Counted from the stretch's first letter, positions 34,138 through 45,340 are shown. The stretch: DNA of 64,000 nt from Charina bottae (GCA_023362775.1 JALMGJ010000002.1:69603414-69667413), one strand, 5' to 3'. Numbers and translations are program-made. Notes: a model not told the origin generated them from the sequence alone.

Positions 34138-34579
34138 ATTATTTAAATCAAAAATGAGTAACTCTATTTTATGTTGGAAATGCAAAAAGAAAAGGGGTTC
34201 TTTCTACCATGTATGGTGGCTATGTGAAAAAGCAAAAAAATATTGGGTCAAAATACATAAATATGTATGTAAAATATTCGACAAAGAAATAAGAATGAGA
34301 CCAGAATTATATTTATTGGGTAAAATTGAAGATAATATAAATAAAAAACAAAAGATTTTATTTCAGTATCTAAGTACAGCTGCAAGGATAAAATACGCCC
34401 AATACTGGAAACAAGAAAATATTCCAACAAAAGAAGAATGGATTATAAAAGTAATGGATTTAATGCAATCAGACAAATTAACAAATTTAATAAAAGGAAA
34501 AGAAATGAGGAAGTATAATGAAACATGGGACCCCTTCATAAAATATATTCAAAAAGAATATAACATTAAATAGAGAACA

Positions 34580-34611
<32 letters not shown>

Positions 34612-34830
34612 TAATAACAATAATAAAAAAAAGTACAAATAAAGAAGGGCCGAAAAGAAGAAAAAAAAAAGAGGTATAAGAAGAGAAAACTGTAAATCGA
34701 GTATTTACAAGAAATTTTTTGTTTGTTTGTTGCTATGTGTTATATATGTTCATTGTTATGTATTATATGTTTGGTTTATGTTTTATGTTAAATGCAATAA
34801 TAAAAAATATCTGAAAAAAAAAAAAAAAGA
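34138..34830 (+). mobile_element. 5'-truncated L1 insertion
   Basis: Flanked by a perfect 13-bp duplication TACTTGAGGAGAT (34125-34137 and 34831-34843) and ending in AATAAAAAATATCTG plus an A-run at 34814-34828. Contains the last 140 codons of ORF2, an (AAT)n patch at 34580-34625 and a 3' untranslated part. Clean hallmarks of target-primed insertion suggest a fairly young copy. Confidence 0.92.
34154..34573 (+). pseudogene. L1 ORF2 C-terminal fragment
   Basis: 140-codon in-frame remnant that starts inside the family protein. Residues 7-24 carry C-x2-C-x8-H-x4-C (CWKC...FYHVWWLC), the cysteine-rich motif at the end of L1 ORF2. FLLG-like YLLGKIED, AARIKYAQYWK and PTKEEWIIKVMDLM blocks follow. 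It lacks endonuclease and RT, so it is inactive. The same region is found in minus orientation at 50113-50595 in a more diverged L1. Confidence 0.9.
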
Positions 34831-34843
34831 TACTTGAGGAGAT

Positions 34844-35149
34844 CTTGGTGTGTACATATGTGAAGAGAAAAAAAGAATAAAGTTAGCAGATGTGAAAGTA
34901 GCTAGGGAGAATACCAGTACAAGAAAGTAAATAGTTTTAGGTCCACAGAATTAATTAGTTGACCATATATCTTGATTCTCAACCGAAAGATGGCCTTTTG
35001 TATCCTTTGTCTTCTTCAAAAGATGCTTTATTCATTGTCATTCCGCTGAGGCATTCTGCTGGACCACCCTTTACTTCATACATAAATAACTCTCATGGTA
35101 TTCATTTTTAGGCTAAGAAACTTTATGCAGAGGGCATAATATATTGTCA
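34844..35149. other. Unassigned sequence
   Basis: No recognisable element or gene. Confidence 0.6.
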
Positions 35150-36010
35150 ATTGTTCTTTAAATGTCTCACCCTACTCATTTTGAGGATCTCATCAGTTCC
35201 ATCCAACCATGCCTTTCTTGGTCGTCTCCATTCTTTTGACCCATTCACTCATCATTCACATATATTTGTTTTGCAATTCAGTCCTCATTGTTTCTCTCTA
35301 TATAAACAAACCAACTCAATGTACTTCTTTTGTAGCAAGCTCTCACTTTTGTATTCAATCAGCATTCATTCAGTATCCAGTCATTCTTGACTCTACCTCT
35401 TCTTGTTTTACATCCCACAAATAAAGTATCCCATTTCCACAGCATTCAACTTACTTTTATGCTTCTCTTGGCATACTCAACTATTACTTCCAAATAATAA
35501 AGGAGGAAGAATGTTCCTCTAAACAGCCATTTTCCTCTTTCAAAAACATTCATTCACTGAACAGACCTTGTACTACCCATGACTTTTCTACCTGCCTTCG
35601 CTTGTCTTAAATTTCACAGTTTTTCCATTATAGATAAACATTCCATCAAGATATGCTAATTCTTCTACTTGCTCTAGATTTCTTTATTTTTACCATGTGT
35701 AACATATACAACTTGTCATCATTCACTCAATGTTCCCTGCTAGCATAACCATCTTGGTATCTGATACACTGATTTTCAAGTCCATGCTCTCTGTTGCATC
35801 ATACATTATATCTAACATTTGTCCCCAATCATTCAGATTCTTAGCCAAAAATGAAGCATTATCTGCATCCAAAAATACATGTACGGTACATTCACACCTT
35901 CAACCAACACCTTCATCACAACTATTTCGTATACACTTGTTCAAAAGTTTCATTAACAACCAAAGGGAATCACTCGTCCATGTCCCACTCCCTGATCAGT
36001 GTTTTTTTTT
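35150..36010 (-). pseudogene. Decayed LINE reverse transcriptase, clade uncertain
   Basis: On the minus strand, short in-frame pieces include a DQGVGHGRVIPF stretch (compare DQGVRQGCVISP), ADNASFLAKN (compare ADDAVLLAEN of RT box C) and LPPLLFGSNS (compare LPTLLYGSES). Stops and frameshifts are frequent. It has the same style as 44720-45340 and is distinct from the BovB and CR1/L2 copies here. Confidence 0.45.
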
Positions 36011-37171
36011 AAAACAATATAAAAGTTGGTCCCATATTTATTCACTTCTGTTGCTCATCCTGGCTTTGGTCAATCAGTCCTTTCATATATTGCTTTTTAG
36101 AAGGTTGGAGAAAGCAGAAATTAGGTTTCCAGACTTTGTTGTACCCATGCCACATGCAACATTACCTGCTAATGGTAAGGGCAGTACCAGTCAGTTTTGG
36201 CATATTTTTGCTAGTATGCCACAGGTGCAATCGAAGCCCAGTTTTACCCCAAATATGGTCACGCCAATCTATTCAAGGTAGAATCCCTAATCTAGAGCTC
36301 ACCATGCAAGTCAACATGCTGTTATCTACATCCCACCAACTAGGAGGTACATGCAGTGAAAAAAAAATATTCCACCAAAAATCAATGATGTGCCAAGCGA
36401 ACTTCAGCAGTGCACAGGGGAGGAGGGAGCCCTAGAGGCTGTACGAATGGGACGGAGGGTGACATGTCCATCACTAGTGTGAATAGAACCTATGCATGTA
36501 CAGGTTGTATATATGTATATCTACTTATCTCTGTTGTACATATATCTCTGTGTGTAAGGAGTGGAATACAAAAACTGGTAATGCAAAAGTTTGTATATGC
36601 GTAGGTTATAAATGTGCATCAATCCTTAGCTGAACGTGTGGGGTTGGGAGGCAGGTACAATTTCACTCTCACCTTCTACGAGGTCAGTGTTCACGCAACT
36701 GTCATTTAAATATGGCTCATATTTTACAGCTCTCAAAGCAATTAGCCACCTGCAAAGTAAAGATGTAACCAACCAATGTACTTTAATATGGCTGAATTAA
36801 TCCATGCTTGAATTATTTAGATTAACTAAATGTAAAAATCAAGTTCCCCACTTGCCCTTGGGTCATTAAAAAATAATGTTGTAACAATACTGAATTTCAA
36901 GCTGTGCCTTCAGAAGTCAATCTCCAGATAAGAACCAGTCAGTTCCATCTGGTTTAGACATCTGCATTTTTCTTAAAGTTTGTGTAAGGATGCTGTGTTG
37001 AGTAATTCTTTCCCACAGCCTTTAAAATTGCACTGATTCAGGTTGCTCAGGATGTATCCCTTCAAGGCATGCCTCAGCCATTCATGCTACTGTTGCAACT
37101 TTGTCATTTCTTGCCCGCCCCCCACATCCTCCCCAGAATGGTTGCTTGTTTCAGAATCCCTTATGCCTGCC
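36011..37171. other. Unassigned sequence
   Basis: No gene or family recognised. The 183-codon frame ending at 36281 partly overlaps the decayed LINE on the other strand and carries no domain. Confidence 0.5.
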
Positions 37172-37446
37172 CACGATGGTCTGGGGGAATGACCTTGAGA
37201 GACAAGAGGAAGAGCCACAGCCTAGACAACCATCGTGGAAAAGGTATCTCAGCCCACAGAAGGAAAAGGGGCATGGAAAGTGTCTCAGAAGGAACCCTCC
37301 CTAGATTTCTGGAAAGTACTGTAAAAGGAACGGAGGGGAGATGTGTTTTCAGACTTGCTAGATTCTGTTACTGCGACCTTACAATAAAGGTAGTGTTAGT
37401 ACTCATGGTTTGTACTTCTGGTCTGGACTACCTCGAAGGGCTGACA
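37172..37446 (+). mobile_element. LTR-like element, copy 1
   Basis: Starts near TGGTCTGGGGGAATGACCTT and ends CTACCTCGAAGGGCTGACA. AATAAA sits at about 37384. The 3' half (TTCAGACTTGCTAGATTCTG ... CTTACAATAAAG ... TCTGGACTACCT) matches 63719-63988, while the 5' parts differ by indels. TG...CA ends and a polyadenylation signal about 65 bp from the end suggest an LTR. No flanking duplication could be fixed. Confidence 0.5.
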
Positions 37447-38365
37447 CTGCCATTGAAATTCTTCACACTGTTGCTGAGAGTTTATTGATTTTCTTTAGGT
37501 GACATAGGCCTGCAGGCAGTTCATGCTATTCTTTTATTAACCAATTTGAATACTCATTTAGCCTCACAACCTGTGCTGTGGCTTTCAATTTGTCCTTTGG
37601 AGGGGTCTGCCCAGAGTTTCTCCTTGTTGCTTCATAAAAGAGGCCCCCTATAATGTGGCACAAGGTAGCAATTATGTCAATTTGAGAGTGACCCTGGTTA
37701 AAATTCTACCATGCTTTGCAGTAGACTGTTCCATGTGAATGGGAAATTCTTTTAATTAGCATAAGACAGTAGACTTTGAAGGAAAGGGTAGTTAAGAGCC
37801 CAACAAGCTGTTACATGGGAACAGGGATGTGTAACTTTCTATATATTACTAGAAAGTATGTGAAAGACTTGATTGACCAAGTTAAGATGGGTGGCAGTTT
37901 GTAATATCTATGGGCCTATCTTGTGATGACCTCCACATATGAAACTTGGAATATAAGAAGAACAAATGATAAAGAGCATGAATGTACACCTAAAATAAAA
38001 ATAGCTGTGTGTTTGTGAAAGACTAAGAAGGTAATGTATCTGAATAAAGGTGGTCTGATCTTGTAGAATGAATTTGATGAATACCTGCAGGAGATGAAGG
38101 TGTGATTTAATTACAAAGAAAAGAGCTAAATTATATATCAGAAAGTACACATTTGTGACATTTAAGTTGTTCTGGGTATGTACTGTATGAAAGTAGCAAT
38201 TCATAGGTTGATAATAGTTCCTAGTTACGTTCCAGGGAATTATGATAATGGAAGAATTGAGGATGGGTTTTGAGGGACATTAATGCAAAGTTCTGAATGA
38301 ATGAGATGGGGGGGAAAGGGAGAATTATTCTATTATAAGATGTAAATATATGGGTGGCAATGTAT
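37447..38365. other. Unassigned sequence
   Basis: No recognised repeat or gene. The 98-codon minus frame at 37908-38204 is hydrophobic and aromatic without a known signature. Confidence 0.5.
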
Positions 38366-38449
38366 TGTCGAAGGCTTTCACAGCCGGAGTTCGATGGCTG
38401 TTGTGGGTCTTCTGGGCTGTGCGGCCGTGTTCTGGAAGTTGTGGTTCCT

Positions 38450-38484
38450 AACGTTTCACCAGCATCTGTGGCCAGCATCTTCAG
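38450..38484 (-). ncRNA. Hammerhead-ribozyme-like core in PLE type B
   Basis: Minus strand: CTGAAGA (38484-38478), a stem II candidate GCTGGC/GCTGGT around ACAGAT, then GAAA and ACGT with T at the cleavage position. Matches the CUGANGA...GAAA rule. The copy at 58805-58905 shows the same core with ACAT in place of ACGT. Confidence 0.5.
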
Positions 38485-38563
38485 AGGGCAGGAGCACAGA
38501 CAGAAGTGATCTCTCTGTGCCCAGGTAGAGTGGCAATGTTTGTTTTCTATTTATAGAGCTAAG

Positions 38564-39874
38564 TTATAGGAGATTAGGTGGGGTTTTTTGTTGTGTTGAA
38601 ATGTTAACGAGTGGCTGCTGAGCGTGATTAGCATGTTCATTGTGACAAGTATTCCCATGTCCTGGTGGTTGAGCTGAGTTTGTTGACCTTTTGCAGGCTG
38701 TGTTTTTCAAGACTGGTAGCCAGGTTTTGCTAATTTTTAGACTTTCTTCTTTTTTTTTATTGTAACTGTGCTGGTGCGTGTGAATTTTAATGGCTTCCCT
38801 GTATAATCTGGTGTAGTGGCTTTTGGTGTTGTCCAATATTTCTGTGTTTTCAAATAGGATTTTTTTTTGAGAGAGAGCATGTTCAGCTACTGAAGATTTT
38901 TCTGGTTGCTGTAGTCTGCAGTGTTTTTCATGTTCTTTTATTCTGGTGTGAATGCTTCGTTTTGTGGTTCCAATGTATACTTGTCCGCAGCTGCATGGTA
39001 TACGGTATACTCCTGCAGCTGTGCGGGGGTCCCTTTTGTCTTTTGCTGATTTTAGCATTTGTTGTATTTTTCTGGTGGGTCTGAAGGCTGTTTGAAAGTT
39101 GTGTTTTTCCATCAGTTTTCCCATGCAGTCAGTGACTCCTTTGATGTAAGGCAGGAATACTTTGTTTGTGGGGGGCTGTTTTTCTTCAATTGGATGTTGT
39201 TTTCTTGGTTTGATGGCTCTTTTTATTTCATTCTTGGAATAGCCATTCGCCTGTAGGACCCAATTCAGATGGTTAAGTTCATTGTTGAGAAATTGGGTTT
39301 CACAGTTTTGATTAGCACGATCCACCAAGGTTTTGATCATGCCTCTCTTTTGTCGTGGGTGGTGATTGGAATTTTTGTGCAGATACCGGTCTGTATGGGC
39401 GGGTTTTCTGTACACTTTGTGTCCTAGTTTGAGGTCCAGTTTGCGTATGACCAGCGTATCTAAAAATGGAAGTTTGCCATCAATTTCTTTTTCCATGGTG
39501 AATTGTATATTGGGGTGGATGCCGTTTAGGTGGTCCAGAAATTTCTCCAGTTCTTCTTCAGTATGACTCCAAATTGCGATGGTGTCATCCACAAACCGGA
39601 ACCAGACTGTTGGTGTAATGGGCGCCGATTCCAAAGCCTGTTTTTCAAAATGTTCCATGTAAAAGTTTGCTATGACTGGGCTCAGGGGGCTTTCCATGGC
39701 AACGCCATCCATCTGTTCATAGAACTCACTCTCCCATTGAAAGTAACTTGTTGTTAGGCAGTGTTGAAATAAAGCTGTAACGTCTTCTGGGAAGATGTCA
39801 GAGTACACAGCGCTGGGGCTGCCAATGTTCCTTCTAGACCTCAGAGCAATATGTTCTATTGAGTAAGCAGACAC
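38564..39874 (-). CDS. PLE RT (C-terminal part) plus GIY-YIG endonuclease, chimeric start
   Basis: A 436-codon frame. Residues 1-26 are encoded by the inserted LTR and not by the PLE. PLE sequence begins at about IFPEDVTALFQHC. RT blocks: DGVAMESPLSP at 56-66 (family usually GSPLSP; here Glu replaces Gly) and FRFVDDTIAIW with the aspartate pair at 96-97, then KLPFLDTLV. The endonuclease has GVYRIPC at 288-294 and VYIGTTKRS at 299-307, RIKEHEKHC at 311-319, then a Lys-rich tail. Catalytic GIY-YIG residues and RT aspartates are therefore kept, but the RT fingers are cut off by the LTR, so the element is dead even though this frame is open. Function if whole: reverse transcription and target nicking in the nucleus. 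Confidence 0.85.
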   Translation of the reverse strand: MSAYSIEHIALRSRRNIGSPSAVYSDIFPEDVTALFQHCLTTSYFQWESEFYEQMDGVAMESPLSPVIANFYMEHFEKQALESAPITPTVWFRFVDDTIAIWSHTEEELEKFLDHLNGIHPNIQFTMEKEIDGKLPFLDTLVIRKLDLKLGHKVYRKPAHTDRYLHKNSNHHPRQKRGMIKTLVDRANQNCETQFLNNELNHLNWVLQANGYSKNEIKRAIKPRKQHPIEEKQPPTNKVFLPYIKGVTDCMGKLMEKHNFQTAFRPTRKIQQMLKSAKDKRDPRTAAGVYRIPCSCGQVYIGTTKRSIHTRIKEHEKHCRLQQPEKSSVAEHALSQKKILFENTEILDNTKSHYTRLYREAIKIHTHQHSYNKKKEESLKISKTWLPVLKNTACKRSTNSAQPPGHGNTCHNEHANHAQQPLVNISTQQKTPPNLL

Positions 39875-40212
39875 AAGAGATTAGATAAAATAATCTATTT
39901 ACTCTATATACATACGTAGTACAATACAGTCCAATAACGTCCAACACAGATACAGATGAGAAGATAGTAACGAGAAGGAATGAACACCCAAACTTCTCTA
40001 CTTTTATACAAATATCAACCAATCACATTATAGGTCAAACAAATTATCTGCCACACCCCGCTTAAACTATATCAGCTGCAGTATGTGTCACCACTTACTT
40101 CAACAATGGCTGCTAATTGAATGACTTGCAGAAAGTATTACCTTTAACCTATTTACCTCTCCTGTCTAATTAATCTTTCTGTAAATTCTGGGTATTTATT
40201 CAAACCCCAACA
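39796..40212 (-). mobile_element. Solo LTR inserted in the PLE
   Basis: 417 bp with TG...CA ends (minus strand TGTTGGGGTTTG ... CTCTGACA) and a perfect 5-bp duplication GAAGA at 39791-39795 and 40213-40217. TATAAAAG (complement of 40002-40009) with TGATTGGTT just upstream looks like a TATA box and CCAAT-type element. Flanking PLE codons rejoin in frame across the site. A 5-bp duplication fits Gypsy-, Copia- or some ERV-type integrases; the family is not determined. No internal region remains, as after LTR-LTR recombination. Confidence 0.88.
40002..40009 (-). promoter_or_regulatory. TATA box of solo LTR
   Basis: TATAAAAG on the minus strand, preceded by TTGATATTTG and TGATTGG. Position within the LTR is consistent with a U3 promoter. 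Confidence 0.6.
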
Positions 40213-40545
40213 GAAGATTTGCTTGATGAGTGCCAGGGTGTCCCTTACTGGCACCTTGGTAAACAGGGAGACCACGTCAAAGCTGACCAGTTTGTCCATG
40301 TGGTTGAGTTTTAGGGTGCTGATTTTGTTGATGAAGTGTCCTGAGTCTTTGATGTGGGATGGAGTCTGTCTGATGTGGGTCTGTAAAAGGGTTGCCAAAT
40401 GTTTGGATAATTCGTATGTCGAGGATCCAATGGCACTTACAATGGGTCTGAGTGGGATCGAGTCTTTGTGGATTTTGGGGAGTTTGTATTGTCTTGGTGA
40501 GAGAGCTTCTGTCTTGCAGATACGTTGTAGTACGTTGGGATGCAG

Positions 40546-42006
40546 GCAACTGACTTCAATGGATCAAAGCAATGGGATAACGAAAACTACATTGACAAAA
40601 TATGCCATCAAAATTGGTGAGGGAGGCAGTTGAACTCCATAGTCTTTCTTAAATGGTGGACAGGTCAGTAGGTGTTATAATATTACCTAGAACCTATATA
40701 AATAATATAAGTTAGTGCTTTATATATCCATAGCATGTAATGATCATCAGCAAAGTTTATCTCCTCTACCATAATATTCTAGAATAAGACAAACAGCCTG
40801 CAAGCACTAGCATGTGACTATAAGAAAGGTCACCTATGACTCAAAATATGAGAAACCTGCAGAGATGATTTCTAGCAAAGGACAGGGCTGAAGAGGACAC
40901 AATAATTCATACTCTCCTTTCCAACCACTGTTCTCCCTGTATGTCAGGAACTTAGTACAAACATTCATTTAGAACAGTAGGTAAGGAAAAAGTGCCAGGC
41001 AGGAAAAATCTAGGTGTGGCTTCAGCATCTCATCCCTCTGTATCTCCTCATCATTTTTTCCTACTCTAATTGTCCTTCCTTGAACCAGTTTTTTTTTCTC
41101 CATGAGAAAAGCATCCCTCTGGATTTCCTCACATGTGTAATGTGTAGTTCTGCCCTTAAATATGAAATACATGCAAATAAAATTTGACAACAATAATACT
41201 AAAAACATTATACAACTTAGGACAGCATTAATGCTATGCTTTGTCTAACAACTGTTGATGATGATATTTTTAATTAGAAAATACATGTTGTTATATATTC
41301 TACACTTCTGTTTTCTGTAAAAGTGTAGAAACAGAAAGTGTCATTTGCTGAACATTATTCAATCATCAATTACACAATTGATCCCAATTCCCAGAGGGAT
41401 TTTCCATACCCTACCACTGTCCAGTGGGAAACCTCCCTATGAATATTCCCATATCCCCATCGCAAGCTCCTAAACCCTCAAAAACACATACCATAAACAC
41501 CACTGTGGAATCAAATGGCCGTAGCATGGGATAGTGATGGCAACCACAAGGACCAATTGATATTTATTTGAGTTAGGGCATACCTATATTTACTATTTAA
41601 GCTTTTCCTGCCCTGTGCTCATGCTGGCTTCACTCTAAGCAAGTTTAAGAAAATCCTTTGAAGATTCCCATCATTGTACCCTGTTCTACTCTGATAGGAT
41701 CTATATCTTCTTTTACCACCACTGCTGAAATTGTGTAATGGTTAAGATCTTTACTCAGCATAGAGAATGTTGGTGGATAAACATCCAGCAGAATTTTTTT
41801 AAGGTGATTTTTCTTTTCTTCAGTAGCTAGTTTTCTCCATGGGCTATTCTTTTAAATAAGTCCAGAAGTTTACCATTTTAGCATTTTTCTGGTTACCTGA
41901 AGTAGAAGGGCTTCATCCCCAGTTCTCAATCCATTTTTGCCCTCCAGAAATGTTTGCCTGCCAATTCTGGCAGTGGAGCAACTGGGTAGTGCAGGTAAGC
42001 CCATTA
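40546..42006. other. Unassigned sequence
   Basis: No gene, RNA or repeat end recognised. The region is AT-leaning, with a short stretch of AT-rich palindromic text near 41290-41340. Confidence 0.55.
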
Positions 42007-42344
42007 AAGGTCAAGGTAAAGGTTCCCCCTGCACATTTGTGTAGTCATGTCTGACTCTAGGGGCCGGTGCTCATCTCCATTTGTTAGCCGAAGAGCCGGC
42101 GTTGTCCGAAGACGTTTCCACGGTCATGTGGCCGGCATGACGCACGCGGAACACTGTTACCTACCCACCGAAGTGGTCCCTATTCATCTATTTGCATTTG
42201 CATGCTTTTGAATTGCTAGGTTGGCAAGAGCTAGGGCTAGTGCGGGAGCTCACTCCGTCATGCAGGACTAGGGATTTGAACCTCCGAACTTGCGATCTTC
42301 CGATCAACAAGCCTGGCGTCTTACCCGCTGAGCCACCACGACCC
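42007..42344 (-). mobile_element. Sauria SINE
   Basis: The minus strand starts GGGGGTCGTGGTGGCTCAGC (A box), has B box GGTTCAAATCC (complement of 42272-42282), TTGCCAACCTAGCAATTC, and the BovB-related 3' part with CCCCTAGAGTCAGACATGAC. It ends in the CCTTTACCTTGACCTTT tail. A short direct repeat, CCCATTA, flanks it (42000-42006, 42345-42351). Sauria SINEs use BovB machinery for movement. Confidence 0.9.
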
Positions 42345-42858
42345 CCCATTAGACTAATGTATTAAAGAAAATAGAGATGTACCAAAAGCGGGACCAGAGG
42401 GATTGGGGAAAGAGTATGTTAACCACAAGTAAAAGCATGGAGATATGCAAATTTCAGCATGCTTCTTTGTAATCACCATCAGCTAGATTTGTTTTTTTTT
42501 TAGCTTTTAACAGAAAAATTGGAATATTTGCAAACTTTTATTTTAAAAATACTTTGTAGCTTTTTTTACTGGGGAACCTGCACCAGATTTGAAATAGGGA
42601 GTTCTGCAGCATTAATGCATATCTCAGAGGTAGGCAGCCTGGTGTCTCCAGACGTTTTGGAGTTCAACTCTCATCAGTAGCCAATGTCATGGGACTGTAA
42701 GAATGTAGGTCCACATTATCTAGTGGGCACCAGGTTACTTGTGCCAGGTATATTGGGCAAGAGCACTAAGTATGCACTGAAGAGACCACAAGTTAATAAA
42801 GGTCTGCAAAACATGAAACAAAAGAAAATGCCTACTTAGTCCAAATTGTAAGAACACT
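42345..42858. other. Unassigned, possible old hAT relic near 42625-42700
   Basis: AGCCTGGTGTCTCCAGACGT then TTTTGGAGTTCAACTCTCAT at 42638-42678 resembles the left arm of very old amniote hAT MITEs. No partner arm seen. Confidence 0.4.
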
Positions 42859-42866
42859 ATCTAGTG

Positions 42867-43156
42867 CAGAGCTTTCCAAACTGTGTGTCGGGACACGTTA
42901 GTGTGTCGGCTGCAGTGTCTGGGTGTGTCGCGGCTGCTGCTGCCTCCAAGCCCTGCCAGGATTCCACGCAGGTCCTAGTGCCTGCCTTGTGCCTTGCTGC
43001 CTCCAAACCTGCTGTGATTTCGCGCAGATCCTAGTGCCTGCCTTGTGCCCTGCTGTAAGAGTGTGTCGCGAAATGATGCCCTGCTGTAAGAGTGTGTCGC
43101 GAAATGATGCATGTCTAAAAAGTGTGTCACCAACATGAAAAGTTTGGAAAGCTCTG
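42867..43156. mobile_element. hAT MITE, GTGTCG family, form B, with internal tandem duplication
   Basis: 8-bp duplication ATCTAGTG at 42859-42866 and 43157-43164. Ends CAGAGCTTTCCAAAC and GTTTGGAAAGCTCTG. Shares the GGTCCTAGTGCCTGCCTTGT repeats of 30074-30322. A perfect 31-bp tandem duplication (43048-43078 and 43079-43109, each containing GAGTGTGTCGCGAAATGATG) is unique to this copy. Confidence 0.93.
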
Positions 43157-43164
43157 ATCTAGTG

Positions 43165-44719
43165 AGTGAATTTCTGAATACAAGCATGTGTCTGAATACC
43201 AATTGCTGGAGAACATGAATGGGAAAGTGCTCTTGCACTCATGTCTTGCTTGTGGAGTCAGAGTATCTGGTTTTTCACTAGGTGTTGGATGGGTGGGTCT
43301 TTTATCTGATCCAGCATGGTTCTACTTATGACCATTTCTTCATACATATAGGAATACCCTTGTTCTTAAATTAACTAAAAGATAAAATCAATAGAATTAG
43401 TCCAGGATGAAGAATAGGAAAATTCAGATTCAAAACGGACTTGTTTCATTTCATGTTGGAACAGGTTCTTCCTATATTGTACTGCTGAAAATCTTGCTCA
43501 AAATTCCCCACAAATCAGCTTGTTCTAATAGTGGGGCTTTTTGCTGAGGCATAAGCATTCTTGGAGGGGGAAAAATCAAGAATCCACCAAAACAACAAGA
43601 AAGAAAAGATAAAGTGAGTTTTCCACTCCTCAATATAGTCTTAATTCAAATCTGAGTAAGAGTTTTGGCTGGTATTCATTGCAACATTACCTTATTCTTA
43701 GCTATCTCTGGGCCTGGTTTACATATTTCCCCAATGAAAACACATCTGGAGTTAATGAAGAAGAAACAAATAGCATCAACTTTTTGTGCTATGACTATAA
43801 AAGGAAGAAAGAAAGTATGCTTTAAAAATCTTGGATGAAAGCCAAGGAATGTGTTTTCCCGGAAACATATAATCTGTAATTGGGCTAATTCTGCTGTATT
43901 TGTGTCTCCAAGTCTTTGTTTCACTATTGCCTGTATAACTCTTGATTGGAACATTTGATGTTCCTTTTGTGAGTTTCTAAATCCAATCCCCTCCAACTAT
44001 GTGCATGAATATATCTCTGATGGATGTTTTCCAGCACCTTTTTGTTGCCTCAATTAAGGCATAATGAACAAGGATTGTTTCTATTTGTAAAACAGCTTCT
44101 GCTAGTTTCTTCTTCCCAATTGGCTGGACAATGTATCTTAATTAGATACAAAGCATGTAATAGACATTACACAAGAGAGGAATCAAAAGAAACCAGGGAG
44201 AAAGGTGATGTTGTTTTAGCAATGGCCTTGTGGTGGCAACTGTGTCTTTCCTTTGCAGGTAGATCACATGACACTAAAGCTACTGTGGCAGGTGGCAGCT
44301 CCCTGTTGTCTCCACAGCAGATAGAAAAATATGGCAGATAAGTGCAGGCTTATCTTCCTTCTTACACAAAAGACCCAAGTTTGTCAGCCAAGAAGGTGAT
44401 AATTAGAAATGTTATCAATTGTATTTTACCTGGTTGGTCATGTCCATACTCATGGGTTCTGCTCTTTCATTGTTCATATCCTCCCTTCAATAGTTTGCTT
44501 TACAAAATTCAATATTACAGTAAGCAAAAAGCCATTATGGATAATTAAGATGTTTGCATTTCTCCTTATGATTGCATACATATTCATACATGCATGCATA
44601 CATACCCATCACACCATTCTGTTTCAAAATAAGTAATGTCATGTAGATAGAGCCCAGAAAGAAAGGAAGAAAATGCAAAAGAAATTGAAGGCAGAAGTTA
44701 AAAGAAAACATAGGTAAAG
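43165..44719. other. Unassigned sequence
   Basis: No recognisable gene or element. The open frames at 43676-43996 and 44024-44341 lack domain signatures. Confidence 0.5.
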
Positions 44720-45340
44720 CTAGTTTGTACCAACACCATTCGCTATACCAATTCATTTCTTTCTTTCTTTATAAACCATCCTTGTTTCCACCATGCCACT
44801 TCATGCAGTGCCTTTCATTCTTTAAAATTTCACCTCTTTTTCAGAAGCTCATCAACTATATCCACCCACCACTTTCTCAGTCTTTCCCTTCTTCTCAGTC
44901 CATTCACTTTTCTTTCATATACCTATTGTGCAATTCATTGCTCTCCATACGATCAAATCACCTCAAATGCTTCTTTCATACTGGTGACTCACTTTTGTTT
45001 TCAGTCTACATTCATTCATCACCTATTCATTCTTGTGTTTTACCATTCACGCTTCTTAAGTATATCACTCTTGCTGCATTCAACTTACTTTTATATTTCT
45101 TCTGACATTTCCAACTCTCACTTCAATATAACAAACTGGGCAGAAATTCGTGTACACAGCTTCTTTCAACCAACATCCATTCCTCACAACAAAACAAATA
45201 CTACCCACTACCTTTCTACTAGTATTTGCACATCTTAAAATTTCTTCATCAATTTTCCTACCTCTAGTGAACATCTACCAGAATATACAAATTCATTTAT
45301 CTGAGCTAATTTTAGCTATTTACATAAAACTTTCAATTGT
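44720..45340 (-). pseudogene. Decayed LINE reverse transcriptase C-terminus, clade uncertain
   Basis: On the minus strand, 45274-45080 encodes FTRGRKIDEEILRCANTSRK then VVGSICFVVRNGCWLKEAVY. This matches the general KIDEEI-RRI--G-KVVGSI--VVRN---KEAK pattern just after the palm of some non-LTR RTs. Downstream text is broken by stops. The element ends at or near a large microsatellite (45368), consistent with microsatellite growth at a LINE end. Confidence 0.5.

Larger units (their letters stand above)
38366..40545 (-). mobile_element. Penelope-like element (type B), split by a solo LTR
   Basis: The minus strand encodes, from 40545 downwards, the PLE N-terminal RT region (a LPKIHKDSIPLRPIVS-type stretch and LVSFDVVSLFTKVPV at about 40270). 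A 417-bp LTR follows, then the rest of the RT and the GIY-YIG endonuclease to 38564. After that come a noncoding block with a hammerhead-like core and the terminal GTGAAAGCCTTCGACAATA. The N-terminal side (before about 40545) is missing. PLEs are retroelements with a telomerase-related RT and GIY-YIG endonuclease. Confidence 0.88.

Noticed and set aside
35730..36281. 183-codon plus-strand host exon candidate
   Set aside because: Its minus strand reads as decayed LINE RT, and the plus frame has no domain, splice-site context or codon bias.
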